Shown in pieces: positions 1 to 12,371 of a stretch of 64,000 bases of DNA. This DNA is from Oscheius tipulae. Its lineage: Eukaryota; Nematoda; Chromadorea; Rhabditida; Rhabditidae. Location: positions 496,001 to 560,000 of the forward strand of contig JASJZH010000001.1 of NCBI GenBank assembly GCA_037178975.1. The letters run 5' to 3'. The notes below the pieces were generated by a model. It ran no database searches and had not been told where the DNA came from. It saw only the letters and a program-made list of their open reading frames with translations. Position numbers and translations under genes: made by a program. Position 1 is the first letter of the stretch; every line of letters begins with the position of its first letter.

Positions 1-2525
1 TTTACGTTTAGGAATAACAAAACTCACTAGGAGACTCTTCTCTCTGTGGCTCCCTCTTAGTCTCTCTGTTTCTCTGCCTCTTTGTCTTCCTGTCTCTCTA
101 TCTCTCTGTCTCTTTGTCTCTCTGTAGGAGAAGGAATTCTAAAGGAATGCCTGGAATCAGCAAACAAAATTACCCCCGATAGACGTGCTGACTGAGAACA
201 ATCATCACCTAAGAAGGGCGGATTACGTGATAAGGGGCTATTAGAAAAAGCATTAGTCATACTTATTGAGGCCTTGGCAATTTAACGAGCTATTTTATAA
301 ACAAAACAGGAGAAATCGTAGGGAGGCGCGAAAAGGAAAACAGCCCTTTCGACGGCAAGGGGACTGCGAGATAATCTCACTCCCCCTTTTCGGCCTGACA
401 CTTTTCACCCAACGAACAGATATATAGCTGGATAGGGAGAGAACACGAAGAAGACGCCAATAATCAATAACGGGGTCAAACGGGGCGCAATCCCCCGGTG
501 CCCAAAACTTGAACCAGCTAAGGAATTTTTTTCACGAGGACCCGTGTTTGTGGACGCACACTGGTCAAGTGGCTATTGGCGGCCCCTTTGTTCTTTTGCA
601 TCATTATTCTTCCGATATTTTCAGTCATTTTTTCAACAATCCCCATTGGTTATCTTTGCAGTTTTTACGAAAAAAATGTCAACTTCAAAAAAACTGTTCC
701 GCATTTTTTCCAGCCATTTTCTCGCCATATCCACGGTTTATCAACGTCTACCATCTGTCCTGACCTTCTTTTTTGGCAAGCCTAGCCGCAGTCCGGTCGT
801 TGGAAAGTCCATATATTTTCACTATATCTGCCTCTGTTTTTGTCTCTCTGGCTCTCTTCCTTTCTGCCTCACTGTCTCTTTGTATCTGTCTCTCTTCCTC
901 TCACTCTCAAAAATTTCTTTAGAATGTTTCGCTCTTGTGTTGCTGCCCCAAAACTAGTTTTTCTAGCCGACAAGATTCCACTTTTTGCACCGCTTGAATC
1001 TCTCTCTTGCTATGTACGGTTCACGGTCTCGCCTATTCGCTTTTTAGCTTCCTCTCCCCACTCATGTTTAGCCGCTAAAAATGTCGAATTTGATGTGTGG
1101 AACGAGTTTTTTCATCTCGTTTTTTTCTATCAACTCCCACTGTCTCTCCCATTGTGTCCATCATGCGTTCTTTCTCGCGTACCTAGACCGTTTTACAACC
1201 TCATTTGATGAGATCGACAAGTCACACGGTTCATTAACGAGCTGTACCCTTGTTCCTTGTGCTTTTTATGAAATTTCACCCCCGTTTTATTGTCACTCTT
1301 TCTTCAAGAGACAGAGACTACCTAAAAGTTCCTGGGACTCTTACACTATCCGAACTATTCTTGACTATCAGCTTGACCATCTTCCAACACCTGATCAGCC
1401 TGACCTGACCCGTGACTCTTCTGGTTGAAGGTTAGGAGTACAGAGAGACAGAGAGACCTAGTGACAGTGAGACAGAAATGGAGAAACGGAGAGACAGAGA
1501 GACAAAAATGAAGAGACGGAAGACAGAGAGAGAGGCAGAGAGACAGAGAATATCAATGCACCTCCAGAAAAAACATTGTTATTGATGGTCACTGTCATTC
1601 CAAGACTCAGAAACTTGCTACCCGATCAAAGTTCCTTTCCCTGTATTCTCCCAAAAAAGTTCGACAAGCCTTTTTGTGTCCCATCCCTCCAGTGACACTG
1701 ATTGGTATGACACCTGTCGTCCAGTTTTGTTTTGGCTGCCCGCCCCTCCGTTCCATCTTCGGCTGGCAGAAGAAGAGAGACAGAGAGACAGAGGTGACTC
1801 TGTTTGCCTTTCATCCCCTGGTTGTAATTCTGGTCAGGGACAATAGGTGCTCTCGCGCCTTGTACGTCCTCTCTCGGTGCGACCTTAGGCGCAAAGGCTA
1901 TTATCCCTCACACCTCGCCTTCTATATTCGTAGAGCTGTTTTTCTGGCTACTTTTTCGGTATCGGTCCTCTATCTGACCCAGAAACACCATACCACACCC
2001 AAAAAAAACTTCACCTTCTTTAGTATGATAGTATGATTGTGACCTACACCCGCAGAACTCTCATTCATTTTCTGAGCACATTGCCTGACTTATCGACCTA
2101 ACTTTGCTATACAAAATTGTAGTCCACGATCTGTTCTACAACTTGTAGAACACCATATTGCTGGAATCGAACTGTTTGAACGGAGTACAACCTCTAAGGC
2201 CCCACATTCTGATTCCAAAAGCCTAAATTCCTAATCCCTTTCGAAATCTTTTTCGGGCTTAAAACTTGATTTCTCCCAACTTGAATGTCCTAAAAAGTTG
2301 TAGCCGAGAACAAAATCTATAACTTTGTATATCAAGACCTAAAATTGAAATTCTGATTCCAAAAAATGGCTGTGAAGTTTTATAGTCCCCTCCTAAGCAG
2401 AAGGTAGAACGGGAATACCCTGCCTTGACACTTGGATTTGTCATTTTACTGCCCAATATTGAAAAAGAGTTCTCAGACATGTAAAAATCCCTTCCTTGCC
2501 TGAAACTCGTCTCTTTTTCCACCAG
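1..2525. other. gene-poor flank, no supported gene
   Basis: I see no reading frame here with convincing protein composition or splice structure. The stretch holds CT tracts (56-125, 830-905), a GA tract (1438-1553) and a partial copy of the dispersed palindromic core near 2105-2165. The ORFs of about 100 codons here are CT/GA-repeat translations rich in S, L and F. Confidence 0.6.
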
Positions 2526-2779
2526 TGTAAAGACCAAAAAGTTCAGCCTACCCAACTACGGCGTCTTCTACGATACCTCGTCTGCCCAGAGCGGCATTTT
2601 GGCCACGAACAGCAACAAGAAGGAGAGCCAGTCCTTGTTCATTATAGGTTCGAGAACCGGGAGACCAAATTTGAGCCAATTTGTCTTTGCAGATCACCAT
2701 CAGGCTGCGGAAGAGACGAAGAGGGCGGAGAAGGAACGTCTTCGTGCTGTCCTGCCCTGTGTGGGGATGATAATTCGGA
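2526..2779 (+). CDS. orphan exon candidate, unknown protein
   Basis: A frame open from about 2526 to a GTATGT donor after 2779 has balanced composition, unlike the repeat-derived ORFs around it: it contains NYGVFYDTSSAQSGIL, ATNSNKKESQSLFIIGS and an acidic/basic helical run AEETKRAEKERLRA. It would end mid-gene, and I found no partner exon with confidence on either side. It could be the remnant of a gene, an exon of a gene with long introns, or chance. I do not recognise the family. Confidence 0.3.
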
Positions 2780-3392
2780 CAGTATGTCTTACTTGTTGTT
2801 TTTCTTAGTTTCTATGGCCGCCTGATACAAAAATTAAGTTAAAGGAAAAAACACATGCAGACCCCTTGAAATTCATTACTTACGAAAATTTATTCAATTC
2901 AAACGCGCGCCCAACGTTTTTGATTTAAAAACAGGCGGGAAACTTCTTCTCATTTTTTTGCTTCTTCTCATTTTTCAGCAGCGTTTCTTGTGGTTTTCCA
3001 CCCTATTTTCAGCCTATTTTTTTCTGTTTTTGTCAACGCTTGCTCGGAAAATGTTCCTGGACATACATTCACTATTCTACAAGCATTACATAAAAATGCT
3101 GTAAATCCTGCTATTCAAGCCGTAACTAGCTCTGTCTCTTTTCTACCAAGCTTCTCCATTTTTCATTGGTCTTCCGCTGAATCTTCGCCCATACTCGTTG
3201 CCAAGACTTGTATAAACGACTATAGAGACAGAACAATGCAGAACTTCGAAGGAAAACGGGGGAAATCCGCAAAAACTTGGAGAAATGGTGGCTGCATTCC
3301 ATTTTTGTCCTCAAAGCCTCATTTTGTACCATTTTCTCCTTTTAATTCTATTTCCTAGCTTCCTAGCCACTAATCCATGCTATTTTTAGAAA
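2780..3392. other. upstream region of sqv-5
   Basis: AT-rich sequence without a supported gene. Immediately before the sqv-5 ATG lies TATTTTTAG followed by AAAATG, a 3' splice-site-like sequence compatible with spliced-leader trans-splicing, as is common in nematodes (inference). Confidence 0.4.
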
Positions 3393-6300
3393 ATGCCAGT
3401 GTCAAGGCCGTTGTACCTGGCTTTCCTCGGACTCCTGATGGGATTCTCAATAACGTGAGTTCTTCAATCCTTTTTCTCCAAAATAACCTCATTTCCCACT
3501 AAATCCAAGCTTTCAGATGGTGTGTCACGTCGGTGACGAAGCCCTCAACAGCTATGTGTGAAATACAACGGGTAGAGTCAAGGTCTAAAGGACTCGTACT
3601 AATCGGCATCATGACGGTTCGTTTTCTTGCCAAACTTCCAGCTAATTTCAAATTTTTAGGCGGCAAAGTACGTCGATACTCGAGCATATAATGTGTGGAA
3701 GACGTGGGCCCAACACGTGCCGGGCAAGGTGCTCTTCTTCGTGGCCGAGGACACGGAAACAATACACCCGGACCTGCCGATCGTCAGGCTCAAAGGCGTC
3801 GATGACACCTACCCGCCGCAGAAGAAGAGCTTTGCCATGGTCAAGTGGATGGCTGAGAATTATGTCAGTTCCCCCTAAAAAATGTAAAAGGCCTGAAACT
3901 CAGCTGATTCCGCCTCGTGAAAGGCAACATCTTCCCGTGACCGGGTCGTGATTAATGAGCCGGAGATAGTATCTCTGTGCCTCTTTGTCTGTTTGTCAGA
4001 ACATGTTTGGCATATTTTTGTCCAGACCCGAAATGTCATTTTAGTTCAAATGACACCCTTCTGTTCCAGATCGACGACTACGATTGGTTCCTCCGCGCTG
4101 ACGACGATCTCTACATCCGAGGCGAGCAGCTCGGTGACCTGTTGAGGTCACTCGATTCGTCAAAGTGAGTTTGTGTCACCTGCTCAGAAGAACGCATAGC
4201 AAGTGAATAATAAAAAATCAGAGCATAGGATGCTAGCTACCTGAGCTAACATATTGTCCAGAGGCCAATTTTCACGCCCTTTTTTTCATATGTTTGCGTA
4301 TCACGGTCTCCTAAGTTAGCTCTGTGATTTGTCTCCTAGCCTTCTCCAATATTCTAGCCATTTGTTCTTTTAATATCTCTCGCTCGAAAAACTGCAAAAT
4401 GGTACTTTACACAAATATTTCCATCGCGATCATCAAACTCTAACTGACATAAAATGGCCGTCTTTTACCAAAAAATTACTCTCAAAACTTATTAAGCATG
4501 CTATTTCCTCTTCCAAAACCCGCTAAACCCTTATTTTTCAGAGCAAAACTCGTGGGACAAGCGGGTCTCGGCAACAGCGCCGAATACGGTCTCCTGGCTC
4601 TCGGCTCCACCGACAACTACTGCATGGGAGGTCCGGGCGTTGTGATGAGCAAGGAGACGCTCCGCCAGATCTCTCCTCATCTCGAGGAATGCCTCCTGCA
4701 CCTTCTGACCACCCACGAGGATGTCGAACTCGGTCGCTGCATCCGAAAACACACGGGGGTCGCGTGTACGTGGAACTACGAGATGCAGAAGCTCTTTCAT
4801 AATAATCAGAGCACTGCCAAGGTACTATTTTGCCCCGTTTTCTGTCTATAATACTGTTACAGGCCTATACGGGTGATCTGGCCGAGGTCAAAGCCGCCAT
4901 AACGGTGCATCCCGTTAAAGATCCGGCGGTCATGAGACGAGTGCACGCGCACAATCGGGCTTTCAAGCTGAAGGAGCTGAGATCGAGCAGGGCACAGCTG
5001 CAGAGAGAACTGAGCACGACGAGACCTGCTATGCTCACCAGGAGCATTCCTAACAGGTTTGTTGTGAGCTTTTTTGCATCAGCTTCGTTACCTAAATCAA
5101 AACCTGTTAATTTTCAGAGCCTCCGATATTGTGCCCTGGGAGTACATCAATAACAACAAGATCATCTTCTGTGCCGACCGTGTGAACTGCCCTCGCCACA
5201 CTGTTGACCTGAGCATCCGTACCGAGATGGCCGAGATCATCACGCAGCTCTTCGACGAGTTCAACTCGAATGCCCGCCAACGCGGTCGTGTCCTGCAGTT
5301 CCAGAGCCTCCAGTACGGCTACATGCGTGTTCATCCGAAATACGGCGTGGACTATGTATTGGACATGATCCTCTGGTTCAAGAAGTTCCGACCTCCGCAT
5401 AGGACGACGCTATCGGTTCGACGACACGCTTACGTGCAGCAGCAGTTTGCCCCGATCCAGGCTGCCAGCGAGGAAGAGATTAGGCGAAATTTGAGGGCCA
5501 GGAGCAATTTCAGCTCGGAGAACAGCCACATTCATATGATTCTACCGCTAAAGGGACGAGCGGATATTTTTGCGAGGTAATGAACGGTTTTTTTTAGGCC
5601 GCAGCGCTAGAGTCGCCTAAAAAGTTCTTTGAATAATCCTGATAGTGTACTTTTAGAAGCTTAAGCTTTTATTGTTTTGACATTGTTATCGAATTTCGGG
5701 CCCAATACAACCTACTTGACAATAATCTTGAAAAAAACAAGCGCACAAATGCTTCAAGCATTTAAAAGTCCAGGTGTCCCTTTTCGCTGAAAATTGACTA
5801 TAGTTACCTTAGATGAAGCGCCAGTGTCACTTTTTTGAATTAATTCATTTTCAGGTTCACAGCCCACATCAAGAATGTCTGCAGTCGAGCCGGGGACGTT
5901 TCTCTCCTCATTGTTCTCTACAACAGCGAGGACATCGACAGGAATCGTGCCACGATCGAGGAGCTCAAACAGAGCCAAATTCGACTCAGTGTCATCGAGA
6001 TGGGCGACGAACCCTTTAGCAGAGGAATTGCTTTGACCAAAGGAGCGGAACAGGTACTTTCTAGGAGCTTAAGCTATTCTATGTTGTCTGTCTATGGCCT
6101 TTTGTAGACGGTTATGACGCAAAGAACTAGGCTTCGATCCCGCCCAAGTACATAAGTTTTGTAAGGCGCCATTTTGTAGAACTTTTTGAGATGAGTAAGA
6201 AAATGCTATCGGATTAAGGATTTTCTGGTCTCCAAACAAAGTTATAGTGCTTCGAGCTTTTAGTGTATAAGTGATGTATTGGTAAAGCGCGCTGTTACGG

Positions 6301-7137
6301 CCCACGCGACCCGGGTTCGATTCTCCCACACGTTTACAGAAATATCAGGCGATATAAAAAGCTTTAACTTTTCAAAAAAGAACCAAATTTTAGGTCCCAG
6401 CAGACGGACTAATGTTCTTCATGGACGTGGACATGCTATTCACCTGCGACGCTCTTCAGCGAATCCGTCTGAATACGATCCTCGGCGCCCAGGTCTACTT
6501 CCCCATCGTCTTCTCCGAGTTTTCGCCGGAAAGCTGGTCCGAGAATGACAAACTGCTCGCCGATGCCTTCCACTACGGCCGCCGGCGTGGCTACTTCCGA
6601 CATTTTGGCTACGGACTGGCGGCACTCTACAAGGCCGATTTCGTCGCATGTGGAGGCTTCAACACGCGGATAGAGGGCTGGGGCATGGAGGATGTGGATC
6701 TCTTTGAAAAGGTGAGCTCTTTTTGGCGAGATACGATCAAATAGACCACGAGTTTGAACAGGGCATGCAATCAGTCACCCTTGGATTGTGCCCGATTTAT
6801 TATGTCTAAGTTTCCCGAACTCGTCGCTCTAGATAATCGCCGACTTTGAGTAAAATTTTTTTAGGACCAATAACTTTTTGAGCGTGTTTGAGCGGTTACA
6901 GTTTTCTACAATTGTTTTTTTTTTGTATAACCCACAAAATTCGTTGATTTTCAGGCAGTCAAGCTCGGCAATCTGCGCATCATCAGAGCTCCGGAACCTG
7001 GACTCGTGCACATCTACCATCCGATCACCTGCAGCAAGTCGATCCAGGGCGAGCAACGAAAAATGTGTGCCGGCTCCAAAGCAGCCAGCCTGGCCAGCAT
7101 TGATGCCCTCGTCGACCAAATTTCTCATTACACCTAG
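3393..7137 (+). CDS. sqv-5: chondroitin sulfate synthase (SQV-5 orthologue)
   Basis: Bifunctional Golgi glycosyltransferase that builds chondroitin chains from GlcA and GalNAc. Ten exons, all phase-consistent: 3393-3454, 3517-3616, 3660-3863, 4070-4164, 4542-4821, 4863-5056, 5118-5576, 5855-6053, 6394-6711, 6955-7137, giving 697 aa, close to the family size. The N-terminus is a type II signal anchor ([14 protein letters not shown]). The N-terminal GT31-like half has [25 protein letters not shown], the metal-binding triad in RADDDLYI (D133-D135) and [12 protein letters not shown]. The C-terminal GT7-like half has FFMDVDM (DVD about 542-544), HFGYGL and [10 protein letters not shown] (about 627-635). 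Human CHSY1 has the same order of motifs. The start is chosen because it gives the anchor and follows a TTTTTAG trans-splice-like site. An intron (6054-6393) carries a SINE-like repeat. No lesion is seen, so this is very likely functional. Confidence 0.96.
6131..6330 (+). repeat. SINE-like element, tRNA-related (intron of sqv-5)
   Basis: About 200 bp colinear with 59430-59635. Order: B-box-like GCTTCGATCCCGCCC, a body with CCATTTTGTAGAACTTTTTG, then CAAAGTTATAG, an A-box-like GTGATGTATTGGTAAAG and a B box GGGTTCGATTC. It sits on the sense strand of the host intron. Confidence 0.7.
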
Positions 7138-7810
7138 GCCTGTTTTCCCGTCTTTTTCCCTATTCAAAATTGCTCATTTTCCGTGCCTTTCCCTGTCACA
7201 AACTGCCAGTTTTTCCCCATGATTCCGGGTCTCATTTTTTGTCGCTTCCCGCCCCAAAATCAGCTTTAGATTGTATAATTTCACTTGTCACAGCCCCCTT
7301 GCCTTTCAAACCCCCACATTTTTCCACACAAAATACGGTGCTTTTCATAGGCTCACAAACTTGCCAAAAGTTGTTTTACACCCTCAGTTTAATGCATAAT
7401 AATTTTACATAAAGTTCTATGACAAATTACTTCCAAATATTTCATTAATAGGTGTGTGATATATACAGATATCTGGAAAGGGGCGGGAGGTTTACAGGTA
7501 AAAAATGACAAAAATATGGGAGGGGAGGAGGAAAAGCAATACAGTAGAAGCCTGAAAAGGCTTGAACCCGGTCAGAAGAAAATTAGACTGTAGTGGCCCC
7601 GCGTCGGCTCGAAAAAATGACTACACAAGGCAGGAGAGGAGTGAAACAAGGGTCGAATACCGGCTGGGAGCATGTTTGGAACCGAAAATAATTTGAAGTG
7701 GTATATTTCGACCTTTTTTGACGCTTTAAAGCGATTTTAAGAGCCTGGGCCGATTTTTATCGTGTTCGAATAACAGATTTGGCAGGAATTTAAATTTTCT
7801 TCTTAATAGC

Positions 7811-7851
7811 CAATTTAGTGGTTTTCTTGGTAAGACTAAACCACTAAATTG
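7811..7851. repeat. 14-bp inverted repeat (stem-loop)
   Basis: CAATTTAGTGGTTT at 7811-7824 is followed by its exact reverse complement at 7838-7851, with a 13-nt loop. It lies in intergenic sequence. Confidence 0.8.
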
Positions 7852-8318
7852 AGAGCCTAAGGTTTTCGAAGGTGCTGAGCACGATATACCAGGTCTCGCG
7901 AGCTGAAAATCACGAAATACAAAATTTGGTGAGTTTAGGTGTTATTTCCGGCTTCATACATGCTAAAACCAGCTGGCAGTCTACCGGGAAAAACAAAACA
8001 GGTAGGACTGAAAAAATACCCGATTCTAAACTTTCTGGACAATATTATCAAGCAAATTCGACGCGTTTGAAGCGGCCATGACCGGTTTGGTCGAATGGAC
8101 GCTGGTCACTGACGGCCGGGGACAGACTGACAGAATCTGTAGGCGTGGCGGATGGACTGCTGCCCTGAAAAGTGCTTTATTTACTTGGTTACATGCAAAA
8201 TTTTGCGTTAATGTTGGCCAATTGAAAACTAAACAGAACAGAGATTTCAAGCTACCGTAATCTTGAGAGACATTTTTTCCCGCGCTATTTTTCTGGGTCA
8301 AGAAATTTATTTTTGGCT

Positions 8319-8797
8319 TTTTGATGTTCTACATAGTTGTAGAGGAAATCAAGATCTATAACTTGGCAGAACATCGCGAAATCTGAAAATGTCATCTTGA
8401 CCTCATAAAATGGCCGAGAAGATTCAAACGGAGGTCGTACGAATGCATGCAACAACAGAAATTGTGTCTGTGTTTCCAGTGACCTACCGGGTTGACATTT
8501 AATAGGAAAAGAGGGTGAGACTATTGTCCACACTGTAACTGAAAAATAGAGTGGCTCGTGCAACGAAATAATAGAGGATACGGTAGCACGGGGTAGAGAG
8601 ACGATCAACTGGTTCAAACTACAGTACCAAAATGTTCGTCTTGGTCTGCTGTTTCCAAAAATACGCTCACTCTAGAAATAGCCTAATTTTACAGGCAAAA
8701 TAATGTTTTGGGCGAGACGGTACTTGGCTGAAGACTGGCCTATTGGCTAACAATTTTGCTTGATAATCTAAGGGTCCGGGTTAAATTCCGGATCAAA
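8319..8797 (+). repeat. dispersed palindromic core plus tRNA-like segment
   Basis: The core at 8319-8400 reads GTTCTACATAGTTGTAGAG, then ATCTATAACTTGGCAGAACATCG. About 340 bp downstream a tRNA-like A/B-box pair ends in GGTCCGGGTTAAATTCCGG (8735-8797). Same order as at 18116-18345 and 20158-20392, but with a longer spacer. Confidence 0.55.
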
Positions 8798-9248
8798 AAA
8801 CAATTTTTTTATTTTACGTAAAATATGGTTTTGTCGCTCAAACTAGTCTAACCTTGCGCTTCCTCACCTGAGAGGAGATACTGGGAGAATGAGACATGGA
8901 TACGCGACGGACTCGGCGAGTCAGAGACTGTAGATCTTCAACCACGCTTCCCACGACGATTTCCTCGCTGAAAAATTCTTGTCAGTCACTGTCAAGGGTA
9001 TTGTCACTCTCACTGTCCCTGTTTCTATCCATCCCCCAGAACCTTGTTATGGCTGTCCCAACTCTAAATTTAGATGCTTCCCTAATCAGTTGCCGTTTTC
9101 GGCACTCGCTCTCTGGTAAATATGGAACATGGGATTAGTTAATAGTCTGGATGACCCGGAAGAGTTCAGAGTACACTGAGTTAGGGTGAGAGTAAACAAG
9201 AGGGATCCTTTCTATGTCTCTCTGTCTCAGTCTCTTTCTCTATGTCTC

Positions 9249-11901
9249 CTACCTTGTAATCTCCTTCATCTCACAGGCGTACTGCTTCAAATCGTGACTG
9301 ATGTTGACCAGTTCAGCTGGCGGATTCGTGTGACCAATAATCTTGTCCACCAGGACACCAATAGCAACCATTTTGAGAACCTGAAGCTTTGATTCTACCC
9401 AAATTCTTGGCTCCTCCCACCTCCAGGTTGAACTTTTCCGCCAGAAGTACCATCCGTTTGGTGAACTCGCTGTCACTGGCTTCCTGTAATTGTAAATGAG
9501 GAAATCCTTGCCAGCCGGCGGTGCAAGCGATTCCGCTTCTAATCTAGAAAAACACAACACTCTAGGGTGAGAGAACAGAACCATGCTGGACAGAAAGAGA
9601 GACAGTAAGACTTACCATAACTTCGGCACAGATGAATCGTTCCATTTCGCGGCGGAGAGGGGGAATGTGCGCATTGTTGATACCTTCGAGGATCTCCAGG
9701 AAGTCTTCCATGTACTGGACCTCTTTCATGATGATCTCTCGGAAGTAGACGTGGGCGAAGGTCTGGAAAAAGTATGGTATTGACAGAGAGACAAAGAGAC
9801 TGAGAGATATTGAGGTATAGAGACAGAGACATAAATCTAGAAACTCACACTCCTGACCAGACTGACAAAATGCTCAGTCTTTTCTGGCTTCTTCTCGTCC
9901 AGACAGTCTCTCTCGACCAGGTCGCACCCGTAAAGGAAGATGAGTCTGTGCATTCCGAATCGGTCCATCTCGGTGCCCACCACATCCAGGTTCGGAATCT
10001 TGACTGTCCTTTGTTTGACCTCGTTGATGAACTTGAGACAGTGCTTCTCGATCCGTTGACTTGTCTCACCGTCAGGGATATAGGTAATGGGTTCGAAGAG
10101 ATTGGTTTTCATTCTGGAAATAGGGAATGAGTTACTATCCCTCTCTTCGACTCACTTAATATACACAACAATAGTAATCTGCTGGTCAATCCGTCGCTGC
10201 ACCAGCTCCGAGAAAAACTCCCTTCGTCGTCCATCGCCGACATTCAGAGGCCATCCGCTTCCCTTTGTGAACTCTCTGGGTTCCAGAATAAGGTCCCGAA
10301 TCAGCTCATTGTTAGCCTGATCCATTACATGAGCCCTGCAATATCTTGTTGACAGAGACAGTGACAGGTTCCTTACCTTACTTCCTCCACATTGATATCA
10401 GAACAGGGACCGTCTTTGAAGTAGAGATGGAGACAGACTTGTCGAGAGGATGGGACAGCGTCTGTTGCTAAATTTAACCATTTCCAGAAAGTTTTGGATG
10501 GTTTTACCATTAGAAGTCGCCACGACACATTCATCCGCAAGCCTCAATGCCCATGTGAATTGTACTCCATTGTAGGAGGTAGTGAAGGGAGGGGAGACAT
10601 TTAGGACGGCCGCCTCAGCATTTTCCAGCAATCTGTAAAAATTTTAGTCCCTAAAGTCCATTGCCATGGTGTTTTTCAGGTCTGCCAAAAGTCAAAAACA
10701 GAACTCTAAATACGGTCTGGAACCGGTCGTATCAGGGCGGTGATTTTTTGATCTGGAACTTTTGCAGAATGCAGTGAGACAGAGAGACAGATAGACAGAG
10801 TGACAGAGACCCTCCAGGATTTTTAGATCTTCTCAAAGAGCTCTAGTCACTGGACAGAAACATGAATTCTGAGCCTCACTCTCAAAAAGTGCCTCTGTTG
10901 ATTTCCGACTACCTGTCTATTCATCTCTTGAGTATAGTCCACCCTCACTCTCTGTGCAAGATGTCTCTGTTTTGATGAAAGTGCCGCTCACCCCCACTTC
11001 CCCATGTGACCTGCTTGGACATAGGAAAGATCACTACGTCACAAAGTTGTGGACGGTGCACACCAAGAGCGAAATAGACTTCTGATTCGTGTTCGGAGAA
11101 AAGAACCTTTTGATCGCCTGGACAGAATGGATCGGGTCTTTGCTACGGAACTTTGCCGAACGAGAGAACGAGGGTATTAACTTTGATTGAGAGAGTCTGC
11201 ACTGAGGAATAAACTTTGGTTGTCAAGGAGCTATAGGACAAGGAACTCTCTGTCTCTCCTGACTACCTACTCTCCTTGTCTCTCTCTCTCTCTCTCTCTA
11301 TTCTCTTGACCTCAGATTTTTAATCACTCCCCAAGCGTTATCTGCAATGGGTTTCCCAAAAAGATTATGCGGTCTCTATCACATTTCGGCAAACTTTTGT
11401 CAACAGGATTTTATGATCAGCTCTCTCCGGAAGTAGGTGGCTTTCTGCTCCAAGTTTCCTCTGTGCGTGAGAGGCGTGGATAAGAGGGGATGAGTCGACG
11501 GGATTTGGTAGTCAAGTGGATTTTCTAGTGAGTGAGAGTTATTCTGGGAATGGGACTGGGAGCAAGGATTGGATTGGAGTTCATTGAGTATGGACTGGTA
11601 GTCAAGTAGTCAAGGTACTGTTTGTGACTGTGGTTCTGATCTATTGACTGCTCAGTTTCTGTATCTAGATTCTGGTAGTCAAGAAGGACAGATAAGCATA
11701 AAAGCAGAGAAACAGGGAGACAGAAACTGAGATACATGGAGCCCCTTGACTCTCACTCTCTGTCCATCTTTTTTACCCAGAAATCAAGCGATGCTCACCT
11801 TTGTGTAACCTTCAACGGCCAGCTGTATTGAAAACAGATGTGATCGTTGTTGTCGGCATCGGATGTTCCGGCAATAACGTGCAGTGGTTCAGTAGTCATT
11901 T
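9249..11901 (-). CDS. MATH/BTB-domain-like protein (BATH-type)
   Basis: Nine exons on the minus strand, read right to left: 11901-11879, 11822-11799, 10632-10508, 10467-10377, 10335-10156, 10113-9849, 9762-9616, 9483-9421, 9380-9249. They total 349 aa with every junction in phase. The N-terminal third looks like a MATH fold (SPPFTTSYNGVQFTWALRL, then RQVCLHLYFKDGP, ending QQITIVVYIK). The C-terminal half resembles a divergent BTB domain (DVVGTEMDRFGMHRLIFL; KRMVLLAEKFNLEVLKMVA). In nematodes such proteins are usually CUL-3 ubiquitin-ligase substrate adaptors (family knowledge). The 5' exons are the weakest part: the first intron has a poor GTTATT donor, but the alternative frame hits a stop. 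A TTTTCAG trans-splice-like site lies about 20 nt before the ATG. Two introns are 39-40 nt. The intron 10633-11798 is filled with low-complexity sequence. Confidence 0.6.
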
Positions 11902-12239
11902 TCATTAGTCATTAACTGAAAACTGATTTTGAAGGTGGTATAATAACACAAAAGGTCAAAGAAAACAAGAGAGAGACACGACCAATTGTGGTCGTTTTGG
12001 ATGCACAGGGGAGGCATCGGAAACAGCGCCTGAACCGGAACTATGCAGTAATGGAGAAGACACAGTGAAGACGAGGGGCACCGTGGTGAACGCTCAAAAG
12101 AACCGTAAAATTGGTCAAATGGGTGGGTGTCTCTCTTTCTCTGTCTCTGTCTCTCTAAAAGACAAAAAAAGGCCAAAAGAGCAGCTCTGGTTGCCCCAGC
12201 CTACCGAATAAGGAACGAGTCGAGGTCGGCAGAGTGGGA

Positions 12240-12371
12240 TTATTTTCCGCAGCGCTGAACTTTCTGAATCAGCTGCGCCAAGCTTTTCTGGGCGGGAAAC
12301 GTGTGAAATGTGGAAGCGGCAGAAATGGCGTCATATCCACTGTCAATCTCCTGGGAGATCACTGACGTCAT
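12240..12371 (-). CDS. 43-codon small ORF, unknown
   Basis: ATG at 12371 to TAA at 12240 encodes a 43-aa protein with balanced composition and coding-like third positions (MTSVISQEIDSGYDAIS..., ending QLIQKVQRCGK). It lies about 340 bp upstream of the MATH/BTB-like gene on the same strand. It has no signal peptide and no recognised family. It could be a short first exon, an upstream ORF or a microprotein. Confidence 0.3.
   Translation of the reverse strand: MTSVISQEIDSGYDAISAASTFHTFPAQKSLAQLIQKVQRCGK

Larger units (their letters stand above)
7138..9248. other. intergenic between sqv-5 and MATH/BTB-like gene
   Basis: No gene supported. It begins with the sqv-5 3' flank (AT-rich, several AATAAT/ATAAAG-like motifs near 7390-7412). 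It contains a stem-loop at 7811-7851, a dispersed repeat core at 8319-8400 and a tRNA-like segment at 8735-8797. The genes on either side converge on this region. Confidence 0.6.
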
